A stretch of 64,000 nt of DNA from Sanderia malayensis (GCA_013076295.1 RQOL01000828.1:310001-374000), one strand, 5' to 3'; counted from the stretch's first letter, positions 24,950 to 37,511 are shown. Numbers and translations are program-made. Notes: generated from the sequence alone by a model not told the origin.

Positions 24950-25722
24950 GATGAGATAGTAAACTCTAGCAGTGAAGGCTTTTGTAAGTTAACGCCTTTT
25001 CGTATATGCGTAAGTTCAAATAACTTATGAAACTAATCTTAAAACTTAATGAGGAGCAGGTTTTCAACCCTGGGTTTCTAGCATGCTAGAAGAGCACTCT
25101 ACCATTGAGCTGCACCCCGGATGAGCAATAAAACTCAAGCAGTCAAAGTTTCTTTAACTTAACGCCCTTTCTTGTATGCATAATTACAAATAAACAATCA
25201 AAAAAATCTGAAAATAGATGGAGGAGCAGGGTTTCGAACATTGGGCTTCTCGCAGGCGATGCCAGCGCTCTACCACGGAGCTACACCCCCAACGAGCTAT
25301 GAAGCTCTAGAAGTGAACGCTTTTGTAATTTAATGCCTTTTTTGTATGCATAAAGCAAATGAACAACAATATAATCTCAAAATAGATGGAGGAGCAGGGT
25401 TTCGAACACTGGGCCTCTCGCAGGCGATGCCAGCGCTCTACCACTCAGCTACACCCCCAACGAGCTAGGAACCTCTAGAAATGAACGCTTTTGTAATTTA
25501 ATGCCTCTTTTGTATGCATAAATGCAAATGAACAACAATATAATCCCAAAATAGATGGAGGAGCAGGTTTAGAACCCTGGGCCTCTCGCATGCTAAGCGA
25601 GAACTCTACCACTGAGCTACACCACCAAAGAGCTATGAAGCTCTGGAAGTGAACGCTTTTGTAATTTAATGGCTTTTTGTATGCATAAATGCAAAAGAAC
25701 AACAATATAATCCCAAAGAAGA

Positions 25723-25794
25723 TGGAGGTGCAGGGTTTCGAACCCTGGGCCTCTCGCATGCTAAGCAAGCACTCTACCAGTGAGCTACACCCCG
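25723..25794 (-). tRNA. tRNA-Ala(AGC) with A67
   Basis: Intact B box, paired U6-A67 and U29-G41 wobble. The first base is C because the C-run is one short, giving C1-C72. Copies at 29,460 and 38,801. Confidence 0.7.
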
Positions 25795-25893
25795 GATGAG
25801 CTATAAGACTCAAGCAGTCAGAGTTTCTGTAACTTAACGCCCTTTCTTATATGCATAATTGCAAATAAACAATCAAAATAATCTCAAAATGGA

Positions 25894-25965
25894 TGGAGGA
25901 GCAGGGTTTCGAACACGGGGCCTCTCGCATACAATGCAAGCGCTCTACCACTGAGCTACACCCCC
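25894..25965 (-). tRNA. Thr-anticodon (TGT) hybrid unit at the duplication junction
   Basis: Loop ATTGTAT with a paired stem, and two T-stem mismatches. Its 5' end and following spacer come from a different unit than its paralogue at 29,631. This marks the breakpoint of the 3,738-bp tandem duplication. Confidence 0.66.
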
Positions 25966-26411
25966 GATGAGCTATGAAGCTCTAGAAGTGAACGCTTTTG
26001 TAATTTAATGCCGTTTTTTGTAAGCATAAAGCAAATGAACAACAATATAATCTCAAAATTGATCGAGCATATGCAGCAGCAGGATTTCCAACCCTGGGCT
26101 TCTAGCATGCTAAAACAAACTGTACCACTGAGCTTCACCCCGGATGAGCTACTGGACTCAGCCAGTCAAATTTTCTGTAACTTAACGCCATTTCTTGCAT
26201 GCTAAATTGCAAAAAAACAATCAAAATAATCTCAAAATAGATAGAGGAGCTGGGCTTCGAAAACTGGGCTTCTCGCATGCGATACCAGCGCTCTACCACT
26301 GAGCTACACCCCAAACGAGCTATGAAGCGCTAGAAGTGAACGCTTTTGTAATTTAAGGTCTTTTTTGTATGCATAAATGTAAATGAACAATAAATAAATT
26401 CCCAAAATAGA

Positions 26412-26483
26412 TGGAGGAGGAGGGTTTCGAACCCTGGGCCTCTCGCATGCTAAGCGAGCACTCTACCACTGAGCTACACCCCC
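26412..26483 (-). tRNA. tRNA-Ala(AGC)
   Basis: Exact positional copy of 22,674 at +3,738. Confidence 0.74.
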
Positions 26484-26580
26484 AACGAGCTAAGAAGCTC
26501 TAGAAGTGACGCTTTTGTAATTTAATGCCTTTTTTTTGTAAGCATAAAGCAAATGAACAACAATATAATCTCAAAATAGA

Positions 26581-26652
26581 TGGAGGAGCAGGGTTTCGAA
26601 CCCTGGCCATCTCGTATGCTAAGCGAGCACTCTACCACTGAGCTACACCCCC
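26581..26652 (-). tRNA. tRNA-Ala(AGC), ACGAG variant
   Basis: Copy of 22,843 at +3,738. Confidence 0.72.
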
Positions 26653-26750
26653 AACGAGCTAAGAAGCTCTCGAAGTGAACGCTTTTGTAATTTAATGCCT
26701 TTTTTTGTATGCATAAATGCAAATGAACAACAATATAATCTCAAAATAGA

Positions 26751-26822
26751 TGGAGGTGAAGGGTTTCGAACCCTGGGCCTCTCGCATGCTAAGCGAGCAC
26801 TCTACCACTGAGCTACACCCCC
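26751..26822 (-). tRNA. tRNA-Ala(AGC) with A67
   Basis: Copy of 23,013 at +3,738. Confidence 0.74.
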
Positions 26823-26919
26823 AACGAGCTAAGAGGCTCTAGAAGTGACGCTTTTGTAATTTAATGCCTTTTTTTTGTAAGCATAAAGCAAATGAACAAC
26901 AATATAATCTCAAAATAGA

Positions 26920-26991
26920 TGGAGGAGCAGGGTTTCGAACCCTGGCCATCTCGTATGCTAAGCGAGCACTCTACCACTGAGCTACACCCCC
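26920..26991 (-). tRNA. tRNA-Ala(AGC), ACGAG variant
   Basis: Copy of 23,182 at +3,738. Confidence 0.72.
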
Positions 26992-27089
26992 AACGAGCTA
27001 AGAAGCTCTCGAAGTGAACGCTTTTGTAATTTAATGCCTTTTTTTGTATGCATAAATGCAAATGAACAACAATATAATCTCAAAAAAGA

Positions 27090-27161
27090 TGGAGGAGCAG
27101 GGTTTCGAACCCTGGGCCTCTCGCATGCTAAGCGAACACTTTACCACTGAGCTACACCCCC
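27090..27161 (-). tRNA. tRNA-Ala(AGC)
   Basis: Copy of 23,352 at +3,738. It lies at the left edge of the 9.34-kb-offset duplication. Confidence 0.72.
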
Positions 27162-28097
27162 GATGAGATAGTAAACTCTAGAATTGAACGCTAATGTAAT
27201 TTAATGCTTTTTTGTATGCATAAAGCAAATGAACAACAATATAATCTCAAAATCGATGGAACATATGCATTAGCAGGGTTTCCAACCCTGGGCTTCTAGC
27301 ATGCTAAGAGAAACTCTACCACTGAGCTGCATCCCGGATGAGCTACTGGACTCAGCAAGTCACATTTTCTGTAACTTAACGCCATTTCTTGTATGCTAAA
27401 TTGCAAAAAAACAATAAAAAAAATCTCAAAATAGATGGAGGAGCTGGGTTTCGAAAACTGGGCTTCTCGCTTGCGATACCAGCGCTCTACCACTGAGCTA
27501 CACCCAAAACGAGCTATGAAGCTCTAGAAGTGAACGCTTTTGTATTTTAATGCCTTTATTTGTATGCATAAATGAAATGAACAACAATATAATCTTAAAA
27601 TAGATGGAGGAGCAGGGTTTCGAACCATGGGCCTCTCGCATGCTATGCGAGCTCTCTTCCACTGAGCTACACCCCAACGAGCTATGAAGCTCTAGAAGTG
27701 AACGCTTTTGTAATTTAATGCCATTTTTTCTATGCATAAATGCAAAAGAACAATCAATATAATCTCAAAATAGTTGGAGGAGGAGGGTTTCGAACCCTGG
27801 GCCTCTCGCATGCTAAGCGTGCACTCTACTACTGAGCTACACCCCCGATGAGATAGTGAACTCTAGCAGTGAAGGCTTTTGTAAGTTAACGCCTATTCGT
27901 ATAGGCATAGGTTAAAATAACTTATGGAACTAATCTCAAAACATATTCAGGACCAGGGTTTCCAACCCTGGGTTTCTAGCATGCTAAGAGACACTTTACC
28001 ATTGAGCTGCCCCGGGATGAGCTATGAAGCCTTTGTAATTAAATGCCTTTTTTGTATGCATAAATACATATGAACAACAACATTATCTCAAAATAGA

Positions 28098-28169
28098 TGG
28101 AGGAGCAGTGTTTCGAGCCCTGGGCCTCTCGCATGCTAAGCGAGCACAGTACCACTGAGCTACACCCCC
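28098..28169 (-). pseudogene. tRNA-Ala(AGC) with broken D stem
   Basis: Copy of 24,360 at +3,738. Confidence 0.64.
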
Positions 28170-29459
28170 GATGAGCTATGAAGCTCTAGAAGTGAACGCT
28201 TTTGTAATTTAATGCCGTTTTTTGTAAGCATAAAGCAAATGAACAACAATATAATCTCAAAATTGATCGAGCATATGCAGCAGCAGGATTTCCAACCCTG
28301 GGCTTCTAGCATGCTAAAACAAACTGTACCACTGAGCTGCACCCCGGATGAGCTACTGGACTCAGCCAGTCAAATTTTCTGTAACTTAACGCCATTTCTT
28401 GTATGCTAAATTGCAAAAAAACAATCAAAATAATCTCAAAATAGATAGAGGAGCTGGGCTTCGAAAACTGGGCTTCTCGCATGCGATACCAGCGCTCTAC
28501 CACTGAGCTACACCCCAAACGAGCTATGAAGCGCTAGAAGTGAACGCTTTTGTAATTTAAGGTCTTTTTTGTATGCATAAATGTAAATGAACAATAAATA
28601 AATTCCCAAAATAGATGGAGGAGGAGGGTTTCGAACCCTGGCCTCTCGAATGCTAAACGAGCACTCTACTACTGAGCTACACCCCCGATGAGATAGTAAA
28701 CTCTAGCAGTGAAGGCTTTTGTAAGTTAACGCCTTTTCGTATATGCGTAAGTTCAAATAACTTATGAAACTAATCTTAAAACTTAATGAGGAGCAGGTTT
28801 TCAACCCTGGGTTTCTAGCATGCTAGAAGAGCACTCTACCATTGAGCTGCACCCCGGATGAGCAATAAAACTCAAGCAGTCAAAGTTTCTTTAACTTAAC
28901 GCCCTTTCTTGTATGCATAATTACAAATAAACAATCAAAAAAATCTGAAAATAGATGGAGGAGCAGGGTTTCGAACATTGGGCTTCTCGCAGGCGATGCC
29001 AGCGCTCTACCACGGAGCTACACCCCCAACGAGCTATGAAGCTCTAGAAGTGAACGCTTTTGTAATTTAATGCCTTTTTTGTATGCATAAAGCAAATGAA
29101 CAACAATATAATCTCAAAATAGATGGAGGAGCAGGGTTTCGAACACTGGGCCTCTCGCAGGCGATGCCAGCGCTCTACCACTCAGCTACACCCCCAACGA
29201 GCTAGGAACCTCTAGAAATGAACGCTTTTGTAATTTAATGCCTCTTTTGTATGCATAAATGCAAATGAACAACAATATAATCCCAAAATAGATGGAGGAG
29301 CAGGTTTAGAACCCTGGGCCTCTCGCATGCTAAGCGAGAACTCTACCACTGAGCTACACCACCAAAGAGCTATGAAGCTCTGGAAGTGAACGCTTTTGTA
29401 ATTTAATGGCTTTTTGTATGCATAAATGCAAAAGAACAACAATATAATCCCAAAGAAGA

Positions 29460-29531
29460 TGGAGGTGCAGGGTTTCGAACCCTGGGCCTCTCGCATGCTA
29501 AGCAAGCACTCTACCAGTGAGCTACACCCCG
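29460..29531 (-). tRNA. tRNA-Ala(AGC) with A67
   Basis: Copy of 25,723, with C1 as there. Confidence 0.69.
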
Positions 29532-29630
29532 GATGAGCTATAAGACTCAAGCAGTCAGAGTTTCTGTAACTTAACGCCCTTTCTTATATGCATAATTGCA
29601 AATAAACAATCAAAATAATCTCAAAATGGA

Positions 29631-29702
29631 TGGAGGAGCAGGGTTTCGAACACGGGGCCTCTCGCATACAATGCAAGCGCTCTACCACTGAGCTACACCC
29701 CT
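29631..29702 (-). tRNA. tRNA-like with Thr anticodon (TGT)
   Basis: Same TGT loop as 25,894, but the 5' base is A (plus-strand CACCCCT), leaving A1-C72. Two T-stem mismatches. Confidence 0.62.
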
Positions 29703-30311
29703 AACGAGCTATGAAGCTCTAGAAGTGAACGCTTTTGTAACTTAATTCCTTCTTTTGTATGCATAAATGCAAAGGAACAACAATATAATCTCAAAATAGA
29801 TTGAGGAGCAGGGTTTCGAACCCTTTGCCTCTCGCATGCTAAGCGAGCACTCTACCACTGATGCTACACCCCCGATGAGATAGTAAACTCTAGCAGTGAA
29901 AGCTTTTGTAAGTTAACGCCTTTTCGTATATGCATAAGTTCAAATAACTTAGGAAACTAATCTCAAAACACATGCAGGAGCAGGTTTTCCAACCCTGGGC
30001 TTCTAGCATGCGAAGAGAACACTACCACTGAGCTGCACACCCGATGAACTATTAAACTCAAGCAGTCAAAGTTTCTGTAACTTAACGCGATTTCTTGTAC
30101 GCATAATTGCATATAAACAATAAAAATAATCTCAAAATAGATGGAAGAGCAGGTTTTCAAACCCTGGGCCTCTCGCATGCTAAGCGAGCACTCTACCACT
30201 GAGCTACAGGCCCAACCTGCTATGAATATCTAGAAATGAACGCTTTTGAATTTTAATGCCTTTTTTGTATGAATAGATGCAAGTTAAAAATCAATATCAT
30301 CTAAACATACA

Positions 30312-30376
30312 TGGAGGAGCAGGCCTTTGAACCCTGGGCCTCTCGCATGAGCGTTCTACAACTGAGCTGCACGCCC
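30312..30376 (-). pseudogene. 65-nt anticodon-deleted tRNA-like unit
   Basis: The anticodon arm is reduced to CTC-ATGC-GAG, a 3-bp stem with a 4-nt loop and no anticodon; the unit is 7 nt shorter than normal. Acceptor and D arm are recognisable. Confidence 0.75.
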
Positions 30377-30817
30377 AAAGAGCCATGAAGCTCTAGAAGT
30401 TAAAGCTTTTGTAATTTAATGCTTATTTTTCTATGCATAAATGCAAATGAACAATCAATATAATCTCAAAATAGTTAGAGGAGGAAGGGTTTGAACCCTG
30501 GGCTTCTAGCATGCAAAGAGAACACTCTACCACAGAGCTGCACCCCCGATGAGCCATTAAACTCAAGCCATCAAAGTGTCAGTAACTTAACGCCATTTCT
30601 TGTATGCAGAATTGCTAATAAACCATAAACATAATCTCAAAATAGATGGAGGAGCAGGGTTTCAAGCCCTAGGGATCTCGCATGCGAAGCCAGCGCTCTA
30701 GCACTGAGCTGCACCCCCGATGAGCGATTAAACTCAAGCAGTCAGAGTTTCTGTAACTTAACGCCCTTTCTTATATGCATAATTGCAAATAAACAATCAA
30801 AATGATCTCAAAATAGA

Positions 30818-30889
30818 TGGAGGAGCAGGGTTTCGAACACTGGGCCTCTCGCATACAATGCAAGCGCTCTACCACTGAGTTACACCCCT
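30818..30889 (-). tRNA. tRNA-like with Thr anticodon (TGT)
   Basis: Paired anticodon stem with one G-U, G3-U70 retained, A1 at the 5' end, and an A10 substitution in the A box (GAGTTAC on the plus strand). Confidence 0.63.
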
Positions 30890-30987
30890 AACAAGCTATG
30901 AAGCTCTAGAAGTGAACGCTTTTGTAATTTAATTCCTTCTTTTGTATGCGTAAATGCAAATGAACAACAATATAATCTCAAAATAGA

Positions 30988-31059
30988 TGGAGGAGCAGGG
31001 TTTCGAACCCTGGGCCTCTCGCATGCTAAGCGAGCACTCTACCACTGAGCTACAGCCCC
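30988..31059 (-). tRNA. tRNA-Ala(AGC)
   Basis: Consensus except C5-C68 in the acceptor (CAGCCCC on the plus strand). D, anticodon and T arms are perfect. Copy at 40,328. Confidence 0.76.
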
Positions 31060-31499
31060 GATGAGATAGTAAACTCTAGCAGTGAAAGCTTTTGTAAGTT
31101 AACGCCTTTTCGTTTTTGCATAAGTTCAAATAACTTCGGAAACTAATCTTAAAACATATGCAGGAAGAGGGTTTCCATCCCTGGGCTTCTAGCATGCGAA
31201 GAGAACACTCTACCACTGAGCTGCACCCCCGATGATCTATTAAACTCAAGGAGTCAAAGTTTCTGTAACTTAACGCCATTTCTTGTACGCATAATTGCAA
31301 ATTATCAATAAAAATAATCTCAAAATAGATGGAAGAGCAGGTTTTCAAACCCTGGGCCTCTCGCATGCTAAGCGAGCACTCTAGCACTGAACTACAGGCC
31401 CAACTTGCTATGAATTTCTAGAAATGAACGCTTTTGAATTTTAATGCCTTTTTTGTATGAATAGATGCAAGTTAACAATCAATATCATCTAAACATACA

Positions 31500-31564
31500 T
31501 GGAGGAGCAGACTTTTGAACCCTGGGCCCCTCGCATGAGCGTTCTACAACTGAGCTTCACCCCC
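31500..31564 (-). pseudogene. 65-nt anticodon-deleted tRNA-like unit
   Basis: Same 7-nt anticodon-arm deletion as 30,312. The T loop is TTCAAAA and the B box is degraded. Confidence 0.75.
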
Positions 31565-32006
31565 AAAGAGCCATGAAGCTCTAGAGGTGAAAGCTTTTGT
31601 AACTTAATGCCTATTTTTCTATGCATAAATGCAAATGAACAATCAATATAATCTAAAAATAGGTGGAGGAGCAGAGTTTCGAACACTGGGCCTCTCGCCT
31701 GCAAAGCAAGCGTTCTATCACTGAGCTACACCCCCGATGAGATAGTAAACTCTGGCAGTGGGAGTTTTTGTAAGTTAACGCCTTCTCGTCTATGCATAAT
31801 TTCAAGTAACTTATAAAACTAATCTCAAAACATATTCAGGAGCAGGGTTTCCAGCCCTGGGCTTCTTGCAAGTTAGGAGAGCACTCTACCATTGAGCTGC
31901 ACCCCGGATGAGCTATAAGACTCAAGCAGTCAGAGTTTCTGCAACTTAACGCCCTATTTTTGTATGCATAAATGCAAATGAACCATCAGTATAATCTCAA
32001 AATAGA

Positions 32007-32078
32007 TGGAGGAGCAGGGTTTCGAACCCTGGGCCTCTCGCATGCTAAGCGAGCACTCTACCACTGAGCTACACCCCC
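32007..32078 (-). tRNA. tRNA-Ala(AGC), identical to consensus
   Basis: Base-for-base identical to the 16,251 unit although 15.7 kb away and set in a different block, with a slightly different spacer. All arms are paired except U6-U67. Confidence 0.88.
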
Positions 32079-33030
32079 GATGAGATAGTAAACTCTAGCA
32101 GTGAAAGCTTTTGTAAGTTAACGCCTTTTCGTATATGCATAAGTTCAAATAACTTAGGAAGCTAATCTCAAAACATATGCAGGAGCAGGGTTTCCAACCC
32201 TGGGCATCTAGCATGCGAAGAGAACACTCTACCACTGAGCTGCACCCCCGATGATCTATTAAACTCAAGCAGTCAAAGTTTCTGTAACTTAACGCCATTT
32301 CTTGTACGCATAATTGCAAATAAACAATAAAAATAATCTCAAAGTAGATGGAAGAGCAGGTTTTCAATCCCTGGGCCTCTCGCATGCTAGGCGAGCACTC
32401 TACCTCTGAGCTACTATCCCAACTTGCTATGAATTTCTAGAAATGAACGCTTTTGAATTTTAATGCCTTTTTTGTATGAATAGATGCAAGTTAACAATCA
32501 ATATCATCTAAACATACATGAAGGAGCAGGCTTTTGAACCCTGGGCTTCTAGCATGCAAAGAGAACACTCTACCACTGAGCTTCACCCCGATGAGCAATT
32601 GAACTCAAGCCGTCAAAGTTTCTGTAACTTAACGCCATTTCTTGTATGAATAATTGCTAATAAACCATAAACATAATCTCAAAATAGATGGAGGAGAAGG
32701 GTTTCAAGCTCTGGGGATCTCGCATGCAAAGCCAGCGCTCTAACACTGAGCTGCACCCCCGATGAGCGATTAAACTTAAGCAGTCAAAATCTCTGTAACT
32801 TAACGCCATTTCTTGTATGCATAATTGCTAATAAACCATAAAAATAATCTCAAAATAGATGGAAGAGCAGGGTTTCAAACCCTGGGGCTCTCGCATGCGA
32901 AACCAGCGCTCTACCACTAAGCTGCAACCCCGATGAGCGATTAAACTCAAGCAGTCAAAGTTTCTGTAACTTAACGCCATTTCTTGTATGCATAATTGCT
33001 AATAAACCATAAATATAATCTCAAATTAGA

Positions 33031-33102
33031 TGGAGGAGCAGGGTTTCGAACCCTGGGCCTCTCGCATGCTAAGCGAGCACTCTACCACTGAGCTACACCC
33101 CC
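33031..33102 (-). tRNA. tRNA-Ala(AGC), identical to consensus
   Basis: Identical body to 16,251 and 32,007. The spacer on its 3' side differs (TCAAATTAGA), so the body is conserved beyond the flank. Confidence 0.88.
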
Positions 33103-33371
33103 GATGAGATACTAAACCCTAGCAGTGAATACTTTTGTAAGTTAACGCCTTTTCGTATATTCATAAGTTCAAATAACTTAGGAAACTAATCTCAAAACAT
33201 ACGCAGGAGCAGGGTTTCCAACCCTGGGCTTCTAGCATGCGAAGAAAACACTCTACCACTGAGCTGCACCCCGCTGAGCAATTAAACTCAAGCCGTCAAA
33301 GTTTCTGTAACTTAACGCCATTTCTTGTATGCATAATTGCAAATAAACAATCAAAATGATCTCAAAATAGA

Positions 33372-33443
33372 TGGAGGAGCAGGGTTTCGAACACTGGGCC
33401 TCTCGCATACAATGCAAGCGCTCTACCACTGAGTTACACCCCT
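33372..33443 (-). tRNA. tRNA-like with Thr anticodon (TGT)
   Basis: Member of the Thr-anticodon subfamily with A1 and A10. Copies at 34,731 (8-unit duplication) and in the 42.7-kb paralogous segment. Confidence 0.62.
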
Positions 33444-33541
33444 AACGAGCTATGAAGCTCTAGAAGTGAACGCTTTTGTAATTTAATTCCTTCTTTTGTA
33501 TGCGTAAATGCAAATGAACAACAATATAATCTCAAAATAGA

Positions 33542-33613
33542 TGGAGGAACAGGGTTTCGAACCCTGGGCCTCTCGCATGCTAAGCGAGCACTCTACCACT
33601 GAGCTACAGCCCC
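33542..33613 (-). tRNA. tRNA-Ala(AGC)
   Basis: C5-C68 and G7-U66 in the acceptor; remaining arms consensus. Copy at 42,883. Confidence 0.72.
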
Positions 33614-34053
33614 CATGAGATAGTAAACTCTAGCAGTGAAAGCTTTTGTAAGTTAACGCTATTTCGTTTTTGCATAAGTTCAAATAACTTAGGAAACTAA
33701 TCTTAAAACATATGCAGGAGCAGGGTTTCCAACCCTGGGCTTCTAGCATGCGAAGAGAACACTCTACCACTGATCTGCACCCCCGATGATCTATTAAACT
33801 CAAGCAGTCAAAGTTTCTGTAACTTAACGCCATTTCTTGTACGCATAATTGCAAATAAACAATAAAAATAATCTCAAAATAGATGGAAAAGCAGGTTTTC
33901 AAACCCTGGGCCTCTCGCATGCTAAGCGAGCACTCTACCACTGAACTCCAGGCCCTACTTGCTATGAATTTCTAGAAATGAACGCTTTTGAATTTTAATG
34001 CCTTTTTTGTATGAATAGATGCAAGTTAACAATCAATATCATCTAAACATACA

Positions 34054-34118
34054 TGGAGGAGCAGACTTTTGAACCCTGGGCCCCTCGCATGAGCGTTCTA
34101 CAACTGAGCTTCACCCCC
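34054..34118 (-). pseudogene. 65-nt anticodon-deleted tRNA-like unit
   Basis: Same deletion class as 31,500, inside the 8-unit duplication. Confidence 0.74.
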
Positions 34119-34730
34119 AAAGAGCCATGAAGCTCTAGAAGTGAAAGCTTTTGTAACTTAATGCCTATTTTTCTATGCATAAATGCAAATGAACAATCAA
34201 TATAATCTCAAAATAGGTAGAGGAGGAAGGTTTTGAACCCTGGGCTTCTAGCATGCAAAGAGAACACTCTACCACTGAGCTGCACCCCCAATGAGCGATT
34301 AAACTCAAGCCGTCGAAGTTTCTGTAACTTGACGCCATTTCTTGTATGCATCATTGCTAATAAACCATAAAAATTATCTCAAAATAGATGGAAGAGCAGG
34401 GTTTCAAACCATGGGGCTCTCGCATGCGAAACCAGCGATCTAACACTGAGCTGCATCCCCGATGAGCCATTAAACTCAAGCCATCAAAGTGTCAGTAACT
34501 TAACGCCATTTCTTGTATGCAGAATTGCTAATAAACCATAAACATAATCTCAAAATAGATGGAGGAGCAGGGTTTCAAGCCCTGGGGATCTCGCATGCGA
34601 AGCCAGCGCTCTAGCACTGAGCTGCACCCCCGATGAGCGATTAAACTCAAGCAGTCAGAGTTTCTGTAACTTAACGCCCTTTCTTATATGCATAATTGCA
34701 AATAAACAATCAAAATGATCTCAAAATAGA

Positions 34731-34802
34731 TGGAGGAGCAGGGTTTCGAACACTGGGCCTCTCGCATACAATGCAAGCGCTCTACCACTGAGTTACACCC
34801 CT
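34731..34802 (-). tRNA. tRNA-like with Thr anticodon (TGT)
   Basis: Copy of 33,372 at +1,359. The right breakpoint of the large 9.34-kb-offset duplication lies within this unit's anticodon arm. Confidence 0.62.
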
Positions 34803-34900
34803 AACGAGCTATGAAGCTCTAGAAGTGAACGCTTTTGTAATTTAATTCCTTCTTTTGTATGCGTAAATGCAAATGAACAACAATATAATCTCAAAATAGA

Positions 34901-34972
34901 TGGAGGAGCAGGGTTTCGAACCCTGGGCCTCTCGCATGCTAAGCGAGCACTCTACCACTGAGCTACAGCCCC
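34901..34972 (-). tRNA. tRNA-Ala(AGC)
   Basis: Consensus with C5-C68; G66 keeps pairing, unlike its copy at 33,542. Confidence 0.75.
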
Positions 34973-35412
34973 CATGAGATAGTAAACTCTAGCAGTGAAA
35001 GCTTTTGTAAGTTAACGCTATTTCGTTTTTGCATAAGTTCAAATAACTTAGGAAACTAATCTTAAAACATATGCAGGAGCAGGGTTTCCAACCCTGGGCT
35101 TCTAGCATGCGAAGAGAACACTCTACCACTGATCTGCACCCCCGATGATCTATTAAACTCAAGCAGTCAAAGTTTCTGTAACTTAACGCCATTTCTTGTA
35201 CGCATAATTGCAAATAAACAATAAAAATAATCTCAAAATAGATGGAAGAGCAGGTTTTCAAACCCTGGGCCTCTCGCATGCTAAGCGGGCACTCTACCAC
35301 TGAACTCCAGGCCCAACTTGCTATGAATTTCTAAAAATGAACGCTTTTGAATTTTAATGCCTTTTTTGTATGAATAGATGCAAGTTAACAATCAATATCA
35401 TCTAAACATACA

Positions 35413-35477
35413 TGGAGGAGCAGACTTTTGAACCCTGGGCCCCTCGCATGAGCGTTCTACAACTGAGCTTCACCCCC
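35413..35477 (-). pseudogene. 65-nt anticodon-deleted tRNA-like unit
   Basis: Copy of 34,054 at +1,359. Confidence 0.74.
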
Positions 35478-36431
35478 AAAGAGCCATGAAGCTCTAGAAG
35501 TGAAAGCTTTTGTAACTTAATGCCTATTTTTCTATGCATAAATGCAAATGAACAATCAATATAATCTCAAAATAGGTAGAGGAGGAAGGTTTTGAACCCT
35601 GGGCTTCTAGCATGCAAAGAGAACACTCTACCACTGAGCTGCACCCCCAATGAGCGATTAAACTCAAGCCGTCGAAGTTTCTGTAACTTGACGCCATTTC
35701 TTGTATGCATAAATGCTAATAAACCATAAAAATTATCTCAAAATAGATGGAAGAGCAGGGTTTCAAACCATGGGGCTCTCGCATGCGAAACCAGCGATCT
35801 AACACTGAGCTGCATCCCCGATGAGCGACTAAACTCAAGCAGTCAAAGTTTCTGTAACTTAACGCCATTTCTTGTATGCAGAATTGCTAATAAACCATAA
35901 AAATAATCTCAAAATAGATGGAAGAGCAGGGTTTGAAACCCTGGGGCTCTCGCTTGCGAAACCAGCGCTCTACCACTGAGCTGCAACCCCAATGAGCGAT
36001 TAAACTCAAGCAGTCAGAGTTTCTGTAACTTAACGCCCTTTCTTGTATGCATAATTGCAAATAAACAATCAAAATAATCTCCAAATAGGTGGAGGAGCAG
36101 GGTTTCGAACACTGGGCCTCTCGCCTGCAAAGCAAGCGTTGTATCACTGAGCTACACCCCCGATGAGATAGTAAACTCTGGCAGTGGGAGTTTTTGTAAG
36201 TTAACGCCTTCTCGTCTATGCATAATTTCAAGTAACTTATAAAACTAATCTCAAAACATATTCAGGAGCAGGGTTTCCAGCCCTGGGCTTCTTGCAAGCT
36301 AGGAGAGCACTCTACTATTGAGCTGCACCCCGGATGAGCTATAAGACTCAAGCAGTCACAGTTTCTGCAACTTAACGCCCTATTTTTGTATGCATAAATG
36401 CAAATGAACAACAATATAATCTCAAAAAAGA

Positions 36432-36503
36432 TGGAGGAGCAGGGTTTCGAACCCTGGGCCTCTCGCATGCTAAGCGAACACTTTACCACTGAGCTACACC
36501 CCC
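36432..36503 (-). tRNA. tRNA-Ala(AGC)
   Basis: Copy of 27,090 at +9,342, first unit of the second large segment. Confidence 0.72.
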
Positions 36504-37439
36504 GATGAGATAGTAAACTCTAGAATTGAACGCTAATGTAATTTAATGCTTTTTTGTATGCATAAAGCAAATGAACAACAATATAATCTCAAAATCGATG
36601 GAACATATGCATTAGCAGGGTTTCCAACCCTGGGCTTCTAGCATGCTAAGAGAAACTCTACCACTGAGCTGCATCCCGGATGAGCTACTGGACTCAGCAA
36701 GTCACATTTTCTGTAACTTAACGCCATTTCTTGTATGCTAAATTGCAAAAAAACAATAAAAAAAATCTCAAAATAGATGGAGGAGCTGGGTTTCGAAAAC
36801 TGGGCTTCTCGCTTGCGATACCAGCGCTCTACCACTGAGCTACACCCAAAACGAGCTATGAAGCTCTAGAAGTGAACGCTTTTGTATTTTAATGCCTTTA
36901 TTTGTATGCATAAATGAAATGAACAACAATATAATCTTAAAATAGATGGAGGAGCAGGGTTTCGAACCATGGGCCTCTCGCATGCTATGCGAGCTCTCTT
37001 CCACTGAGCTACACCCCAACGAGCTATGAAGCTCTAGAAGTGAACGCTTTTGTAATTTAATGCCATTTTTTCTATGCATAAATGCAAAAGAACAATCAAT
37101 ATAATCTCAAAATAGTTGGAGGAGGAGGGTTTCGAACCCTGGGCCTCTCGCATGCTAAGCGTGCACTCTACTACTGAGCTACACCCCCGATGAGATAGTG
37201 AACTCTAGCAGTGAAGGCTTTTGTAAGTTAACGCCTATTCGTATAGGCATAGGTTAAAATAACTTATGGAACTAATCTCAAAACATATTCAGGACCAGGG
37301 TTTCCAACCCTGGGTTTCTAGCATGCTAAGAGACACTTTACCATTGAGCTGCCCCGGGATGAGCTATGAAGCCTTTGTAATTAAATGCCTTTTTTGTATG
37401 CATAAATACATATGAACAACAACATTATCTCAAAATAGA

Positions 37440-37511
37440 TGGAGGAGCAGTGTTTCGAGCCCTGGGCCTCTCGCATGCTAAGCGAGCACAGTACCACTGA
37501 GCTACACCCCC
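37440..37511 (-). pseudogene. tRNA-Ala(AGC) with broken D stem
   Basis: Copy of 28,098 at +9,342. Confidence 0.64.

Larger units (their letters stand above)
22218..25955 (-). repeat. 3,738-bp tandem block, copy 1 (22 units)
   Basis: Matches 25,956-29,693 at a constant offset of 3,738 bp, falling to 3,737 after a single lost G near 28,640. The left edge lies in the tRNA 5' half. It includes an internal 2,204-bp-offset copy of 20.8-22.7 kb and a two-unit (339 bp) repeat at 22,843 and 23,182. Confidence 0.9.
25956..29693 (-). repeat. 3,738-bp tandem block, copy 2 (22 units)
   Basis: Direct tandem copy of 22,218-25,955. The junction falls inside a Thr-anticodon unit (25,894-25,965): its 3' half matches the unit at 29,631, while its 5' end runs into the GATGAGCTATGAAG spacer found after 22,227. 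This is a hybrid, as unequal crossover within a tRNA would produce. Confidence 0.9.
27041..34765 (-). repeat. 7.7-kb duplicated segment, copy 1
   Basis: Nearly identical to 36,383-44,105, with an offset of 9,340-9,342 bp (about 55 units). The left breakpoint is in the spacer T-run and the right breakpoint is in a tRNA anticodon arm. Only scattered single-base differences are seen. Confidence 0.88.
33345..35825 (-). repeat. Tandem 1,359-bp (8-unit) duplication
   Basis: 33,345-34,465 repeats at 34,704-35,825 with an offset of 1,359 bp. The corresponding region in the distal copy (42.7-44.1 kb) has only one block, so copy number differs between paralogous segments. Confidence 0.82.
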
